Assembly: GCA_008973525.1 (NCBI GenBank)
Contig: WACJ01000250.1
Span: 434,001 to 498,000 of the forward strand
Length of the DNA stretch: 64,000 nucleotides
Direction: 5' to 3'
Origin: Stenopsyche tienmushanensis
Lineage: Eukaryota; Arthropoda; Insecta; Trichoptera; Stenopsychidae
Every line of letters starts with the position of its first letter. Position 1 is the first letter of the stretch. Shown here piece after piece: positions 23,561 to 37,202 of the stretch. Made by a program: the position numbers and the translations under genes. The notes beneath the pieces are model-generated. The model made no database searches. It had not been told where the DNA came from and was given only the letters and a program-made list of their open reading frames with translations.

Positions 23561-24250
23561 CAAATTAAAGGAGGCTTCCCCATGCGGGATTTGTTCTTAG
23601 CTTCATTTATGTCAGACGAGGCTTTCGCAAGGCTCTTCCGTGTCGAACGAAATCTCCTCGGCATCGAAAGATCCTCTCCATTACGAGAACCACGACCGAC
23701 AAAGCCCGTGGATAACTTCATTTTCAGAAGACCGTATTTGCCATGGAACCAAAGCCGCGCAGTTATCTTCTATTCTCTGACTATCAAAAATTTACTTTCC
23801 ATGAATTTTTTACCAAAGACCGTTTATTAAGCTCCTATGATTAATGACTCGGTACACTGGCAGCGGTAATGAAGAAAGCTTGACACCCCGGTACCCTTGA
23901 CACGCATAAAAATACATCAAATGTGACCTCGCCAAAAAAGGACCGCTTCTTCCATAGTCCATTAGGAAGGTATGTATGCTCACAAATATTCAAATTCGCG
24001 ACCTGAAAACAAATGCTATGATTAATGATGATTTATTGCTTGTTAACCATTTGAGAAACGTGACTCCACGAAAGTTCACCTGCTCTGTTTTCTTTGATAG
24101 CAAGTAGTGAAGAAACAATAAATGGATCGCCATTATTCACGGAATTCGTTTCAGCTGTTGAAAATATAAAGTGAACCGACCTCCGACATTGAATTCTTAT
24201 TGTGAAGCCATGTAAGGAAATTTCGTGAAGACGGATGTGCGTCAGAACTC
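23560..24250. other. GC-richer block with an unassigned ATG frame
   Basis: A plus-strand ATG at 23582 opens 82 codons to 23830, with a Leu/Phe/Arg-rich peptide (MRDLFLASFMSDEAFARLFR at the start). No domain is recognised, and the minus strand is also partly open. It could be an old gene fragment, transposon scrap or regulatory DNA. Confidence 0.18.
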
Positions 24251-24259
24251 ATTATTAGA

Positions 24260-27225
24260 GCGGTGAATAGTTTAATTCTAGTAAATTTATTGTTCTATTA
24301 ATTTTTCAATGTTATCGAGTTCAAAAGAACACGAAAGTATCTAAAAAATGAAGAAAGTTCTCAAAAAAAAAAAATTATACCTTATCGGAAATTTTGAGCA
24401 CTTCAAAGTTTAACTTCTAGTCAGTAATAAGACAATGTAATTTAGCTTTATGGGATTCGCAATTATATTATGATATGAACGTCTTCATGAAGATCTTATT
24501 CAAATGGAATTGTGGCAAATATAATATATATAGATTTAACCTACTGTTAGATTTAATTGTTTTTTTTTTTGAATTGCTGAAACTAAATAAAAAAACATAA
24601 TACATGTCAATTGGAAAAATTAGAATTTATACCATAGTTCAATCAAAATCATGTTATATTTTCTTGTTGTCATCTATTATTTGTGCTTCCCTGAGAATGT
24701 TTGTAATATAAACACTCAAAAATAATCAAGTATCTGAATTTAATTCAACGTCTTATAATGGCTTAGTGAATGAGCTTTAAAATAAATGTATCTTTGATTT
24801 ATTTAGGCCTCCATCATTATTTGTTTTTCCTAATTTCATAAACACAATAACTTTGAATTTTAGCCTTTGTTTACAAAGGTTTTGTAAAGAACTCTCATGG
24901 ATCACATCTTAAAAAATGTACCCATCTGTGTTTTAAAATACTACCATGCGAAGGCTAAATATTAAATCTTACTATTTTATAAATATTCAGCTAGAATTTC
25001 ATTTTTATTGCTTAATATCTATTAAACTTTGATTAATTAATCTGTAATAACCATCATTTTTTTGCTTTTTGTCAATATCAATTTTTCTTAATTATGTCAT
25101 TTTATTTTTAAGAAAAAGTTCTATAATAAGTATGTTCATGGAATGAAAAGCTTAAATTATATTTTTTGTATGTATTTATGATCAGACCATACGCTAAACA
25201 GTAATAAAACTAATTGAGAAACCATGTATATTGGTAATATTAAGACACAAGAGGGTTATTAAGAGTTCAAATGGCATAAAAGAAGCAATAAAAGATATGG
25301 GTATTTTTTATATTTTTTCAGAAAGTCTACCCAAAATTTTCAAATGATTTCATTGTATATGAACTTTTTAACGCTTGATTACTTAAAAAGTAGAAATTTT
25401 CGAGATAATCAATATTTTTTTAATTCGAGTTTTCGAACCTAATTACTATTGAATTGGAAGGAGACTTGGAGGATAGACGTTTATTTTTAACTTTTTTAAT
25501 AAAGATATAAATCAGATGCGAGACTCTAATGACGAGGTGCCTCTTTTTCAATTGCAGGTATAAAAAATTTTCTTTCGGTCATATATCAAAAATATTTAGG
25601 GAAATTCGCCTAAGAAATGTCGCCACAATCTGGCGAAATACCGAATATTTAGCCGAATATTTAATTGTATTTAAAAATGTTGAAGAAATAGGATTGGACC
25701 TGCTGGAATTGCTATTGAATTGATAAAAATATCAAAGAAACTTACTGAAAATGTTATATACATCTCATTCTCGAGAGGGCAATATAAGATTTTCTTCAAC
25801 TTGAATAAAATATATTTGTTATAATAGTTTCACTCCTGAAATTGGAGGTTACCAAAGCAGGCGCTTAATTAAATAGAAGTGCGCCTTGCAGCCAAAGCAT
25901 CAGAATCTTTTGTCTTCCCAAATAGCGTTAGAGGGATAACCTTTGTATTTTTTGTCCATAAAACTTTGCAGACATGCTGATTCACTCCGACAGGCTTCTG
26001 TTATTAAGCACGTGAGTATATCGTATAAAATTTCACACCAGTATATTAAGCTGTTACGCCACTTAAAGCATAACTTCACTTGAACAATTAATGCGGTCAG
26101 AGCACTCTCCGGCAAGGGATTTATTAAAATGAAGTAGCTCCCTCGCTTTAAGCTAAGGGCTCTGGGTGTATACACGTCGCTTTTGAGGGCGCTGTACCAA
26201 CATAAGGATGGAAATACGGCAAAGCTTTATCTCCCTTTGATACGTTTGCTGACTTCCAATTGAAAGGACTTAAGGAAATCCATAGCAATTTTTTGATACA
26301 GAAGAATATATTTGAGAAAACTAAGGCTTATCGATAAAACAGGTGCGAAAAATATGTCTTTCAAATAAAATAACATGGATTTAGAAGATCCGGGTAATCG
26401 TTTAGCTTTATTTTATCAATGGCTCAGTATTCAAATGTGAATTCCGCTCGCCTCTTAGTTTCATAATAACATTTTTGAGATGAACAGATGATTAACTCGT
26501 CATAGCGTTTATCTTTGCTTGCGATTAAATTTTATTAGCAAATTCCCCGTAGCTTAGACTAATGCCCTTTGCGTAATTTTCGTGTTTGGGAGAGTTGGGG
26601 GTCTTCAAATCTAGCGGAGTAGAACCTTATTATGTCTAGTGAGCGTGTGCGTAGTAATATCTTTTAGCCGTAATTTTGACATTATTATTTCTGACATAAA
26701 CGTATTTTTATCCGTACCATAAACGTACTATTTTTTAAGAAGCATCAATCTTACCCGGCAAAATATGTTATTTTCTTGTTTTATTAATTCAAATGCCAAG
26801 CTGGATAAGCCATACGACATGCTATCCACTGAGCTTTTTTTCACGATTTTATAAAAATAAATAGTACGCCAAATAAAGGGACATTTGAACATGTAGCATG
26901 AACCAAAAGTTTGTTTACAATTTTTTTTTTATTATCCATTATTTTTTTAAAAAAATATTTCTTCTATATATATAAATCAATATCTGTTAGCACGGTGTTC
27001 GATCCGGTTTTGCTAAGGTAAAAGAAGCCTTTAGTCAACTATGCCGAGGGGCGATAATGCCATGTAACAAATCAATTATTATTCTAAAAGCGAATACCCG
27101 CAAAGCAAAGCAATGCTTTGGGAGCTGACTTCAGACATAACAAATTAATCAATAACAAAATAAACTCCACAATTCAACACGATATGAGGTGTTTTAATTG
27201 ACTGAAAAACATGTTAGGGAAGAAA
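24260..27225. other. 3 kb without a recognisable gene
   Basis: AT-rich to about 25850, then a GC-richer part (25860-26640) in which a 91-codon minus-strand frame (25900-26175) has no motif and no clear splice sites. No element ends were seen. Confidence 0.4.
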
Positions 27226-27234
27226 CCACTACCA

Positions 27235-27465
27235 TAAATATCATCGGAGCTACAGTTTGAATTGAAAAACTTCAAGAAGAAGAAATTGTGTCCCAATTAT
27301 TCCGACTGATATGCTATTCGAATTGAAACGTGTGCAGTTTCCGGTGCGAGCATCAACAAAGAACAGAAACACACAGGGTATGCGTGTATGCTTCTCACAT
27401 GGACAGCTATATATGGGCTGCTCACGCCCAAATAATTTATTACCAGACGGTACGTATCATATGGA
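27235..27465 (+). pseudogene. Helitron helicase C-terminal scrap
   Basis: Plus-strand fragments match the end of the Pif1-like helicase of Helitrons: a degraded NIIGATV segment, then FELKRVQFPVR, MRVCFSHGQLYMGCSR and PNNLLPDGT. The conserved block normally between 'FPVR' and 'CFSHGQLYVACSR' is mostly replaced or deleted. Frameshifts occur near 27300. No CTAG terminus with hairpin was found nearby. This copy is in the opposite orientation to the better-preserved Helitron at 46902-49190 and retains the SHGQLY motif that the other lost. Confidence 0.65.
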
Positions 27466-27469
27466 AAAG

Positions 27470-28770
27470 TGTTGTGAATCTAAAAGCACTTCATCAGCAT
27501 GGCATAAGCATAATTTTTGGGACGAATATATCAACAATATGGGAAGCCTCCTCTGACTTGATCTGCTGTGTGATTGATCCCCATATTCGGGACCATGCCA
27601 GCCCGTTCACAAAGTGCACAGCATTCCATGTCTGCAAGGATACGCTCCTTCTCCACTTCTTGCGGTCACTTACGTTCTGAGCGCAGGAGGAAGCTAGCTT
27701 AAGATTCTAATTTCATCTTTGAGATTATTAGGCTAGGATAAATATATAGATGAATACTGTTTAAAAATTAAAAAAATTAAAACAATTATATAAATATATG
27801 TTGTATAGGGTAGGGAAGAGTTTTGAGTCTCACTTGCGGCTCCAAAAAAAAAAGGGTGCGAACCCACTAATTGCTCCCGGTCGCAAGAAAGGGCCTCTAG
27901 GTGTAAATTGTAGAAAGCCCCGGGGATGCATTTTCCCCCAAAACTTACCCGAAGCCATTCCTGGAATAATTTCAAGATTTTCCTTTAATAATTCTTGGAC
28001 TATTAAGAGGTTTTGAGTTTGTCCTGATTATGGAAAAAATAAACAAAATAGTATTTTATATCAAAAATAATATATAAACAACCAATGCGTTCAGAATATT
28101 CTAAATTGTTGCGTACTTTTTCTGCAAGAAAAATAATTGGATCTTTTGTTTTCATGAAAACTATGGCACGGCAAACGTGAATACGATTCGATATCGAGAA
28201 AAGATTAAACCCTTTGTCATAGTAATTTTTGCAGAAGAACCGATTTCAATAGGATCAACCCACATTCGATTTTCTGACGTTCAATGACATCGGAAAATTA
28301 AAAATTCATTTTTAGGTTCATTTAACAATGATCACGGTTCCGAAAACGTCGCTTTAAATACAAATAAAGTGTATTAATTTCGTCATCCTAATATTATATC
28401 ATTATGTTTGAGACTACACATTTCATAATAATATTCATCTAAAACGTTGAATATTAGAATTCAAATTCTCAGATACGTTCGAAACGTGCATTACTGATTG
28501 TTTATACAAAGTATTCAATAGCGATTTGTAAAATAAATCCATATAAAACCCATAAGTCTTTATTTTCTTCACAAATGTGATGCTGTTCTAGGGTAAATAT
28601 GCAAGTGATGCCTATGAAATGCATCTCGGAAACACTTCTACATTTACCCTATAAATACCGTGTGTACGAATTTGTACGTTTCATCAATTTAACTTACTCA
28701 TCACACAAATAATGCACGTTAAACTATATTTACTCAAACGTATTTATGTAACATGTTAGATATCACTAAT
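27470..28770. other. No gene seen; partly GC-rich
   Basis: 27470-27700 and 27800-28015 are GC-richer and may be transposon-derived (blocks of C/G runs, GGGCCTCTAGG), but no family could be assigned. The rest is AT-rich. Confidence 0.35.
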
Positions 28771-28776
28771 ATTATA

Positions 28777-29065
28777 TCAGGTCAGCTCAAAAATTTGTGC
28801 GCATTTTTGGGAAATTTTAAATAAAACACAATTTAACATTAGATTTCGAACCTGTCAAAATTTGTCGTCGCTTGACTAATGTATTAATTAGTCTTAGTTA
28901 TTAGTAGACGTATTTTAATGCCCATAAAAATCAATGTACAAAATGGGCTTTTGGTTTTTTTTTTTTGACACAAAACCAGTGTCTTTCTACAGCAATAGAA
29001 TTAAAAAGCTACCCGTTTTATGGCGAGAAATTGTAGATAGTGGAGGAAAATATATCATTGATTAA
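28777..29065 (+). mobile_element. Deleted mariner: 5' end joined to transposase C-terminus
   Basis: A TA (28775-28776) precedes TCAGGTCAGCTCAAAAATTT, a mariner-type terminal repeat that recurs in diverged form at 61686. After about 150 bp of leader the plus strand encodes a mariner C-terminus: DTKPVSFYSNRIKKLPVLWR, then EIVDSGGKYIID and TAA at 29063-29065. The whole DNA-binding and catalytic part is deleted. No matching right-hand inverted repeat was found after the stop, so the 3' end is lost or diverged. Confidence 0.65.
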
Positions 29066-32000
29066 AATGACACATTTTGATTTTCCCAAATTCTACCATC
29101 GTTAAATTTTAAACATACAAAACAACATTTCAAAATTGGTTTTAATACGTTGGCTCGTTAAAGAGTTATGGTATTTTAGAAAAGTAAAGTCTTTTGTCTA
29201 CATTTTTTAAATCTTTAACGGCATTTATAGGGTTAACTGTAGTGTATTACTGTCTTTGGATTCATCGTATATGACTAAATGGATAATAATATATGCTTTG
29301 TTATTTATAAGTTGCTCTAAATTATAAATCGTAAAAATTGGTCAGTATTTTAGTTTTGATGTGAGAGGGGTTGATTTTGAGTCGATTTAATCAAGCGATA
29401 ATTTTAAATGGCGAAAATATGACTATATAAATACATTCTATTTTTGTTATATTGTCCAGAATTTATACTTATCTCTAGTGTTTATTATGTGTAGTATGTG
29501 GGTGTTGTAAATTTATTTAAGGGTTAAACATATCTTACACGTACATGTGGCCTGCGGAAAACGAAAATAAAAAATGAACATATCTACACATGACACGTAA
29601 GAGTTATTGCATTTCCTATACCAGGTAAGCCATTGTGCAGGAAAAACCGGTTTGCGGAGGAAACGAGATTAGAGCCTTTCAGTGGGAAGGCAGCCAGGTT
29701 ATCTGGGAGAAACGTCTATCTTAGAAAAGTTTTGCTACATTTTTTTCGCTCGAGGGCTATTTTATTTTACCGAACATTCAAAGGGCTACATAAGTTGACT
29801 TTTAAAAGTCGATGTAGCTTAAATAACGCAGAGCTTCAAAGTGCAACTTTGAAGCTTGTATGTAGTAGGATTTAACACTTTCACCTGGCTTTGCAAGATT
29901 GGACGATAGAATTACTCACGGCTTTGAGCTTAGTTTGAGCGATGATTCATCTCGAGTTGGGTCTGTTTGTCTTTAATAACTCAAACATAAGTTAGACGGT
30001 CAGATTTTATCTGAACAGTGAGTTTGACAGAGTTGAAATAATAGTGCTGTCTTTGCGTCAAAGTTACAAAGTCTGATCCCTACGATATGAAATGACTAAT
30101 CAAAGACAATTTGTTGAATAGTGCCGTCTGCTTTCATGCATAAAAGTATTAGCTTGGATTTGTAAATGGGGATGCTGTAGGACTTATTCATGAACTACAT
30201 CAATTAGTACCGCAAGCTTATATACGAGCTTATGATCGCAATAAAGTCGCATGTGGAAACATTTTATGCAAGCTGAGTGTAATTTAAATGCATGCTGAAA
30301 ATGCATTTTTATGAAAAAAATATGCTGTGCTTCACACGATGGCTTGTTTGTACATTCGTGGCATAGAATCTGCGAGCACTCATCTGTTGAAATGGAACAC
30401 ACTGTCTTTATGCACAGGGCATTTCAAAAGAACAGGTTCTATACTAGACCGTATTTTATGAAATGTTTATATGTCTCTTAAGTCAAAAAATACTTATTTT
30501 TCTCTAGATATAAAAAAATGCTGAATATTAAAATTGTAAGTTAGTTCTTGTACTATTAGTATAAATATTCGAACTTTGGAGCTCAGAAATGTTTCTAATT
30601 GATCTAAAATCAAATATTCTTTAAGGTGAGATTTATTCAGGGAAAAAACATTTTCTCATGAGATTATTTTCCATTACCTTCCATAAATAAATTAATTGTA
30701 TAATTTTTATAGCATGGACTTTTCAAAAATAGGAAATTAGAGAAAACCCATATTTTATCTCTTTAGCCATATTAGTCTGAAACTATTATATATCCGTAAT
30801 TAATACATTAAATTATATCATCGCAAAATGTAATAATGACGCTCAAAACAATCATTAATTTCTATCATCAACATTTCTTAGAAAGAGTCGACGATTAAGT
30901 TTAACCCAAAGTGCTCAATATCCTTACTAAAATACGAACATTTAGTTTATATAACCAATGTCTTGTTGTAGTAGAAGATATTCATAAAATTAATAGATTA
31001 TTTATAAATAAAACAACCATGTTTGCTTAAAAAAGAAAATATATTAATAGATAGAAACAATGAGTACATAGCTTTAAGATTGGGATCACGATAATGGTTG
31101 CAATCATAAAACTAGTACCAATGAATTAATGCCTATAATGACTTTATAAACCGTCAAATATATATGTTTTCATATGCCGTCAGAAATTTGGAAATATTGA
31201 ATACTAAAAAAGATCCACGGCGCTTTACATTTGTAAAATTTAATCAGACTTTTCGGTATGATAAGGCATTTTAGAAAGTGGCCTTATGCTATAGTGATAT
31301 TCTTTATATGGTGTAGTATAATTTTGCATAAAGCGTATGGAATATTTAAATATTAATTCGGTATTCTTGGAAGGATCTACCATATAAATATTTTATTGCG
31401 GCTTGAAAAATGTTCTTCTGAATTTTTTTATTTCGACAAACAAAGAACACTGAAAATAGTCCACTACTGATCTACCCTATACGTGAAAAGACAGTGGATA
31501 TATTCATTTTAAAATTCGCAAAAACGTGCTATTTGCCGGTAATTTAAATAAATCCCATTAAGATTCACCAACAAAATTTTATTGCATCATTAATTGTTAA
31601 GCACCGACAGATTTTCGCATGTTTCGCCACTTAGTCAATATTTACGAAATAAAAGATTTTACAACCTGTCATAAAAAGCTTTGAAGTTTTTATGATCTGT
31701 TGATCTTTTTTATAAAAGGTTGGCACATGTAATTGAATGTTATGTTTGCGGTAGTGCAATTGATTTTAATTTGTAAGTTTTTTACCTTTTATTACCTTTT
31801 AACACAATTAATCAAACTAGTTCAATAGATAAACGATATGTTTGAACTTTATTTGTAGAAAAATAATTTTATAATGCAAATTTCGTTTTAGAAAAACGCA
31901 GAAGAGGTGGCTACATTATAGTTTAGTTATCAAAATAACTTAAGACTGGATGTTGATAACGAAGATGTCCATAAGCTTTTACTGATGTTTTGGAAAACAA

Positions 32001-34100
32001 AATCAAGAAGATAATATAAAAGAGTCAATATTATTTTTATTAATGTTCCAAATTTACTTTTGGACATAAACAATCACTGTTGGTATAGTGATTTAGATTC
32101 TGAATTGATATTATAAAGGTTTAGGTTTAAATTTAGATTGTGGAAAAAATTCACCGTAGCAATAAATTTGAGAGATCGGAAATATTAATATTCCTGATCG
32201 ATCGTCTCAGTCTAGGTTTACTCGATATGAAAAAGTAAATGTTGAGGCGGTTAATAAAGCTGTGAAGAGACGTTCATGAGTGAGTTATTGAATTTGCAAC
32301 AATAATTAAACTATAATTTAAAAATAATGATAATTTTGCTACTCACTCATAGTTTCTCTCATCTCCTACCTTTCCAAATAATCCTATCCTTACTTTACCA
32401 CATTTCGAAAGCAAATGGTAAACCACCACACTAAACCTTTTCCCTAGTAAGATCTCCTATGGAGATCGCTTACATCCAATATCGGATATGGTACATTGTT
32501 TTTAAATTGATTTTTAATTGTTTTTAAATGATTGTAATGAGAATGTATAAGGTCTTTTTAGACGTTGTCTTCTTGGGTGAGAAAATATCCGCAAATAAAT
32601 TTATTAATAAAAAAGTAATCGATTTAAAGAGAAAACGTTATATGAGCAAAAAATTTGCCAGTTATACGTAGAAATTTTTTCGAAGTTATACATAGAAAAA
32701 TATCTTGAAATTTTAAATAATTATTAAATATCATATAAATACATACATATAATCTAGTGTATTTTATTCAATTAAAAATGGATTACAAAATGTCCATTGC
32801 CATAATGTTTTGAGTTACTCTTTTCAGTGAAAGAAAATGTTAACTCTTATATAGCAAAAAACAATCACTAAGCAATCAAATAACTGTCATAAAGCACGAA
32901 AATGAAAAGCAAACAATGTTCACAAAGAATATCTATAATATATACGTTGTCTATATATGAGAGATAAATTAATTTGAGTCCAAGAACATGGTTAATTTTA
33001 GAAAATTATTTATACTGTTGAATGAAAGTTCGATGATCTCTGTTGCTTTATATTTTTTTAATCTAGAGTCTTATTATCTAGTGATAATATTTTTTTGTTA
33101 TTTTGCAATAGTATTAAATAGGATCATAATAAATTATAGGACATTTTTAATCTATGTAAATAGTATGAAACACTGCTCTATTGTTAAAATCTACTTCCAT
33201 TTGTATTTGGTCGGGTACAAAGAATGTTTTTCTTCGATCCCTTTGAAACTTAGTTTCCTTCTCGCAGTCTTTACTTAAGGTTTTCATTGTGAAAGTTGTA
33301 ATTTGATATTTGTTTAACGAAGAAAAAAATACTGATTGTAGGAAGAGAAGACATTTTTATTGGATTTATTAAAAATATAAATAAAATCTACTGCTAAAAT
33401 AAGTAAACTATGATAAATATCAGTAGAGCCATTGTTATTTCCTCAATGATAGATTTATTTCCTGATTTTAGATTGTATAAAAAATTCAGGGGAAGAATTT
33501 TATGAATATTAGACTAGTCTAGTCCAACACTTGAAAATAATTAGACGAAGAAATTAATTAGAGTAATATAAGCTTTTTTATTATATCTCTATACATTATC
33601 TCTCAGGTATTCATTATAATTTTTTTTTACGATATCTGGATATATTTGTATACATCTTTAAATAGCAATATGTTGATGTAATATAAAGAAAACGTTTATA
33701 TTCAAAGGAGGACACTTAGAGAAGATATTTAATAATATAGCTAAATAAACTGTAGGTATTTCATCACAAAAAAATGCGTATATGATTAGGTATTGTTGAA
33801 GATTAGGTGGGATGTTCAAAGGCCTAAACAAACGGTAATCAAAGGGTGGTATTTTCATTTATTAATGTGGATAGGATAGAAGTCTTTCATTAAGCTCAAT
33901 CATTTTAGTATTAATTTTGAGAAATAAGGTGTCAAGTTGTACTATTTTTAATCACCTAAAATTGTTCGTTCAAAGTGAACTATTTCGATAACAAACACCA
34001 TACACAGAGAAGGATCGTTTTCATTATTAATGATGATTTGGGAGTAGAAACTGGCACTTTGTTCTTCGATGATAAAGTTTTTTTTCCTTTAAAATTATTG
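29066..34100. other. 5 kb without a recognisable gene
   Basis: Mostly AT-rich. Between about 29540 and 30420 the sequence is GC-richer and contains a perfect 10-bp-stem hairpin (AGCTTCAAAG 29832-29841, CTTTGAAGCT 29847-29856, loop TGCAA). About 35 bp before it lies an imperfect palindrome around GACTTTTAAAAGTC. An 80-codon frame at 29633-29875 has no known motif. Confidence 0.4.
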
Positions 34101-34103
34101 TAC

Positions 34104-34148
34104 AATATGAATTGTGAAGCACAATGAGTATGCTTCACAATTCATATT
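34104..34148. repeat. Strong hairpin, 17-bp perfect stem
   Basis: Arms 34104-34120 and 34132-34148 are perfectly complementary (the right arm starts GCTTCACAATTCATATT), with an 11-nt loop. Six further pairs (TGTACA) follow after a 3-nt bulge. It may be a tiny palindromic element, a recombination product or a small-RNA hairpin. There is no coding around it. Confidence 0.6.
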
Positions 34149-34359
34149 TTTGTACATAGTCTCATTTAGGCTTTCTAAATCAAATCTAAATTTATTGTTA
34201 ATTTTATTTAATTATACGATATATTTAATTATCTTCTGCTGCTATCTATATAGCTTTATATTCGCCAAAATGGTAGGGTTAACCCGAAATGGGTAACCAC
34301 TCAGTCTCAAATTCACGTGGATAAGTTGCACGTGGACAGGAATATTAGCCCGGAGCGCC

Positions 34360-34670
34360 CTCGCAAGAAAAGAGGGAACTAGAGCTTTTATACACCAGAA
34401 AGCCTTTTCCAGTAAAATCGACAGAGTTGCCTAAAGTAGTTTCCCCTATCATCTAAGAAAAACTACTCAATCCTTACAAATTTTCCACATTGCCTATCAA
34501 GACGTTCATCCAGATGGCCCGCTGGGTGAGCGTTCTAAATGAAATTCGGAGGTAATTCTACCTTCAATATCGTATTGGATCACAAACGTATTGGATGTAA
34601 CCTCTTCCTGTAAATGGATATTGAAGAGGTCCTAGTTCTGCAGTGGACTGTTTGTGGCTGCACTATAATG
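34360..34670 (+). repeat. Dispersed repeat of unknown class, copy 1
   Basis: Two parts of this block recur elsewhere. The first (CCAGTAAAATCGACAG ... CGCTGGGTGAGCGTTC) matches 54700-54820. The last 90 bp (CTTCCTGT ... CTGTTTGTGGCTGCACTATAATG) match the minus strand of about 45531-45620. Copy 3 ends in an (ATG)n tail, so a non-LTR retrotransposon or SINE is likely. No protein match was seen. Confidence 0.55.
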
Positions 34671-34679
34671 ATAAATTAT

Positions 34680-36565
34680 ACGATAAAAGTGCTCCCCGGC
34701 TATTGATCATGGACAACTTAGCATAGTTTACTTTTCTTTAATTTAATCTGATTTTGAGGCCTTCTAGAAACCTTCTGATGTTAAATTCACTGAGTACAAT
34801 ACCAAATAGTAACAAAAAATACATACATATTTTCCGAACTGTGTCTTTAATATGATTTTTTCATGACTTTATCTTACTGTCATTAGAAATCTGAGACTGG
34901 GAAATCTGAAATTAATACACTGTGACTATCATTTGACTAACTTACTCAAGGAAGCATAATATTTTGTAAAATAAATCTGATTTATTCACATTAAACATAT
35001 TCAGCTAAATAAATCATGCATGTTTTATTAACTGTTAAATTATACATGTTTTTTAAAAAAATACTTTCAGCATGTAACGCCGTCGAGTTTATTTAAATTC
35101 ACGTATGTTTGTGAACTAATGTTTATTTACAGACTTTTAAATAGATGACTGCAAACAAGTGCCATGTTTGCGCTTGTTTGCATACATATACGTTTGAGTA
35201 CGAGAGCGATACATAATCACTTAGATTACATTGTAAATAGTAATAATTGCAAAAAATATATTAAAAATGTATAGCGAGTTGCGATTTAAGATTGCTTCCA
35301 TACGATTACTATGCATGAATATTTTTCTTTGGCAATACATTATACTGCTATGAATACAAATATGTAATCAGAGATTATACTTTATATGGGATAGAGCGCT
35401 GCTTAATATCCATCCCATTTTTATGGAGTATATTTAATGGGCGAATTGTTTTAAATAGCAGGATGATTAATTTAGGCAGTAAAAGACCATTAACCCTAAG
35501 TCTTTTCATGCGCATAGCTAAAATTTATCAGGTTTCGTAGATATTTTATATGATAATGGACGCCAAACAAACAACACCCGCCGGCTTTCTCCTGTTTACA
35601 TTTACATACTAAACATGTTTCTTAACCTATCTGCTTGATGTATTATTTATATATGTACCTGGTTCATTGATCCATTTTCATAACAGTACTGAAAGATAGA
35701 TGAGTAGCAAAGAATAGGCTAATGATAAGACGAAAGGTTGCTATGACTTATGGAAGGCGGTGAACATCAATTCAGCAATTTTGCCAAGCGAATCTATCAA
35801 CGAAGATTACATCGTAAATTCATTAATAAGCCTTGTAACGATGAAATCGATTTGAATTTAAATTCTCTCCGGAAACTGCAGGAAGTTCATATTGGTGCCG
35901 CTGACACCATTTAGTAATGTCGGGTCTTCGCTGACATAATGAAATGGCGTGTAAGCAATTATAATCACACAACCGAACTAAGGAGGGTTGTTTTAACCCC
36001 ACGCCTACGCTAATAACCACAGAAATTACCAATCCCAAAACCTCCACCGTTATTTAAATAGTTTGATAATGATAACCATTAATCCCGTCAGTGTGGTCAC
36101 GTTTAAATGATTTGCTATCTAGATTTAAGAAAAACAACCCTTAATCGACATTTAAATTGACAGTAAAATATAAATATTAAGTTACAAATTTAATTCTAAT
36201 ACCAAATTCAAGTAATATTGATCAAAATTAAAACACATTATCGACAGCCGTAACTGAAAAAATAGGCAAACTTTGAACTCTCATCTTTGACTAAAAGAAA
36301 AATGCGCAATTCATTTTTCAGTTATTATTTTTAGCACTCAAGATAACCAAGGAGCTTGTGTTACTCTCGTTGTTGACTCTTATTTGTTTGCTGCAAAAGC
36401 TCGCCGAAGGATAATGCAATGCTGGGTGTTATTTCCATCATCTTTGCTATTAAATATTTTTTTTTCTTATTCAAGCAGCTGCTCTATCATTTATAAAGTT
36501 TCCCCATAAAATGTTATTTGTAACAAATAAATTATTTAGTGTTGAAAAGATGTCTCACTAGTAAT
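34680..36565. other. No gene seen; hairpin at 35151-35181
   Basis: AT-rich with GC-richer parts at 35090-35250 and 35760-36060. 35151-35162 and 35170-35181 form a 12-bp stem with one G-T pair and a 7-nt loop, and place two forkhead-like words (GCAAACAAG and its complement) in inverted orientation. A 74-codon minus-strand frame (35823-36047) has no motif. Confidence 0.4.
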
Positions 36566-36570
36566 TATGA

Positions 36571-36663
36571 GCCTAATTGACGTAGCCCCGACTTCGAATC
36601 ACTTCGAATACCCCCTGGGGTACGCGTATCCCATTTTGGAGACAACTGGTCTATGAAACGCCA
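36571..36663 (-). mobile_element. hAT-like element end (weak)
   Basis: Read on the minus strand, a CTGGCGTTTCATAGACCAG start is followed by ATACGCGTACCCCAGGGGG, which resembles the subterminal 'tacgcgtacccc' motif common to some arthropod hAT elements. No partner end or 8-bp duplication was established. Confidence 0.35.
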
Positions 36664-37188
36664 GTATTCTATCTTATAAAGACAAGTTTATGCGTGAATA
36701 ATTTATTTGATAGCTCTCCTGTTCTTGTCTTTTTTGAAATTCGAATATCTCTTATTTGCGTAATACACCTGAATTCTAGATCGTACGTCAACGTTAGTAA
36801 TATCGATTGTGCACCTCGATGATTGGAGCATGCAAATTTTTCTATGTACCGTATTTTCTCACCGTTTGAAATACGCACTCTCATTTTTACGCAATAAAAA
36901 GCCCTTTGGAAATGTCCTTTATCGCATTGTATTAGAGTTGAAAACTCTAGAATCGTCATTAAAAATAAAGTGCCAAATTAACGTGTGGTCACATCACTGC
37001 AGTAATTAACATGCTAGAAACCTTGCACAAGAAACCACGCTCGAGTGCACCGGGCATTAGCACGTAAATTAGCCAATTTTTTGCTTTTGTTTACCTTTGC
37101 TAAAATTATACATTAGCCAACAAATATACGTACATATGAAAGACCGCCATATGGTGTCTGCTCCATGGCTCCTCATGCGCTGATAAAG

Positions 37189-37202
37189 GCGCCCCCTTGC
37201 GG
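37189..37202 (-). promoter_or_regulatory. CTCF-like insulator motif
   Basis: On the minus strand the 14-mer CCGCAAGGGGGCGC fits the conserved CTCF core (CCRCNAGGGGGCGC), including the AGGGGGCGC used in flies. About 40 bp away, ACCGCCATATGG contains a YY1/Pho-type GCCAT. It lies in a small GC-rich island within AT-rich DNA. Occupancy is not shown. Confidence 0.4.

Noticed and set aside
25900..26175. 91-codon minus-strand frame
   Set aside because: No motif, no convincing splice sites; kept only as a note within a GC-richer block.
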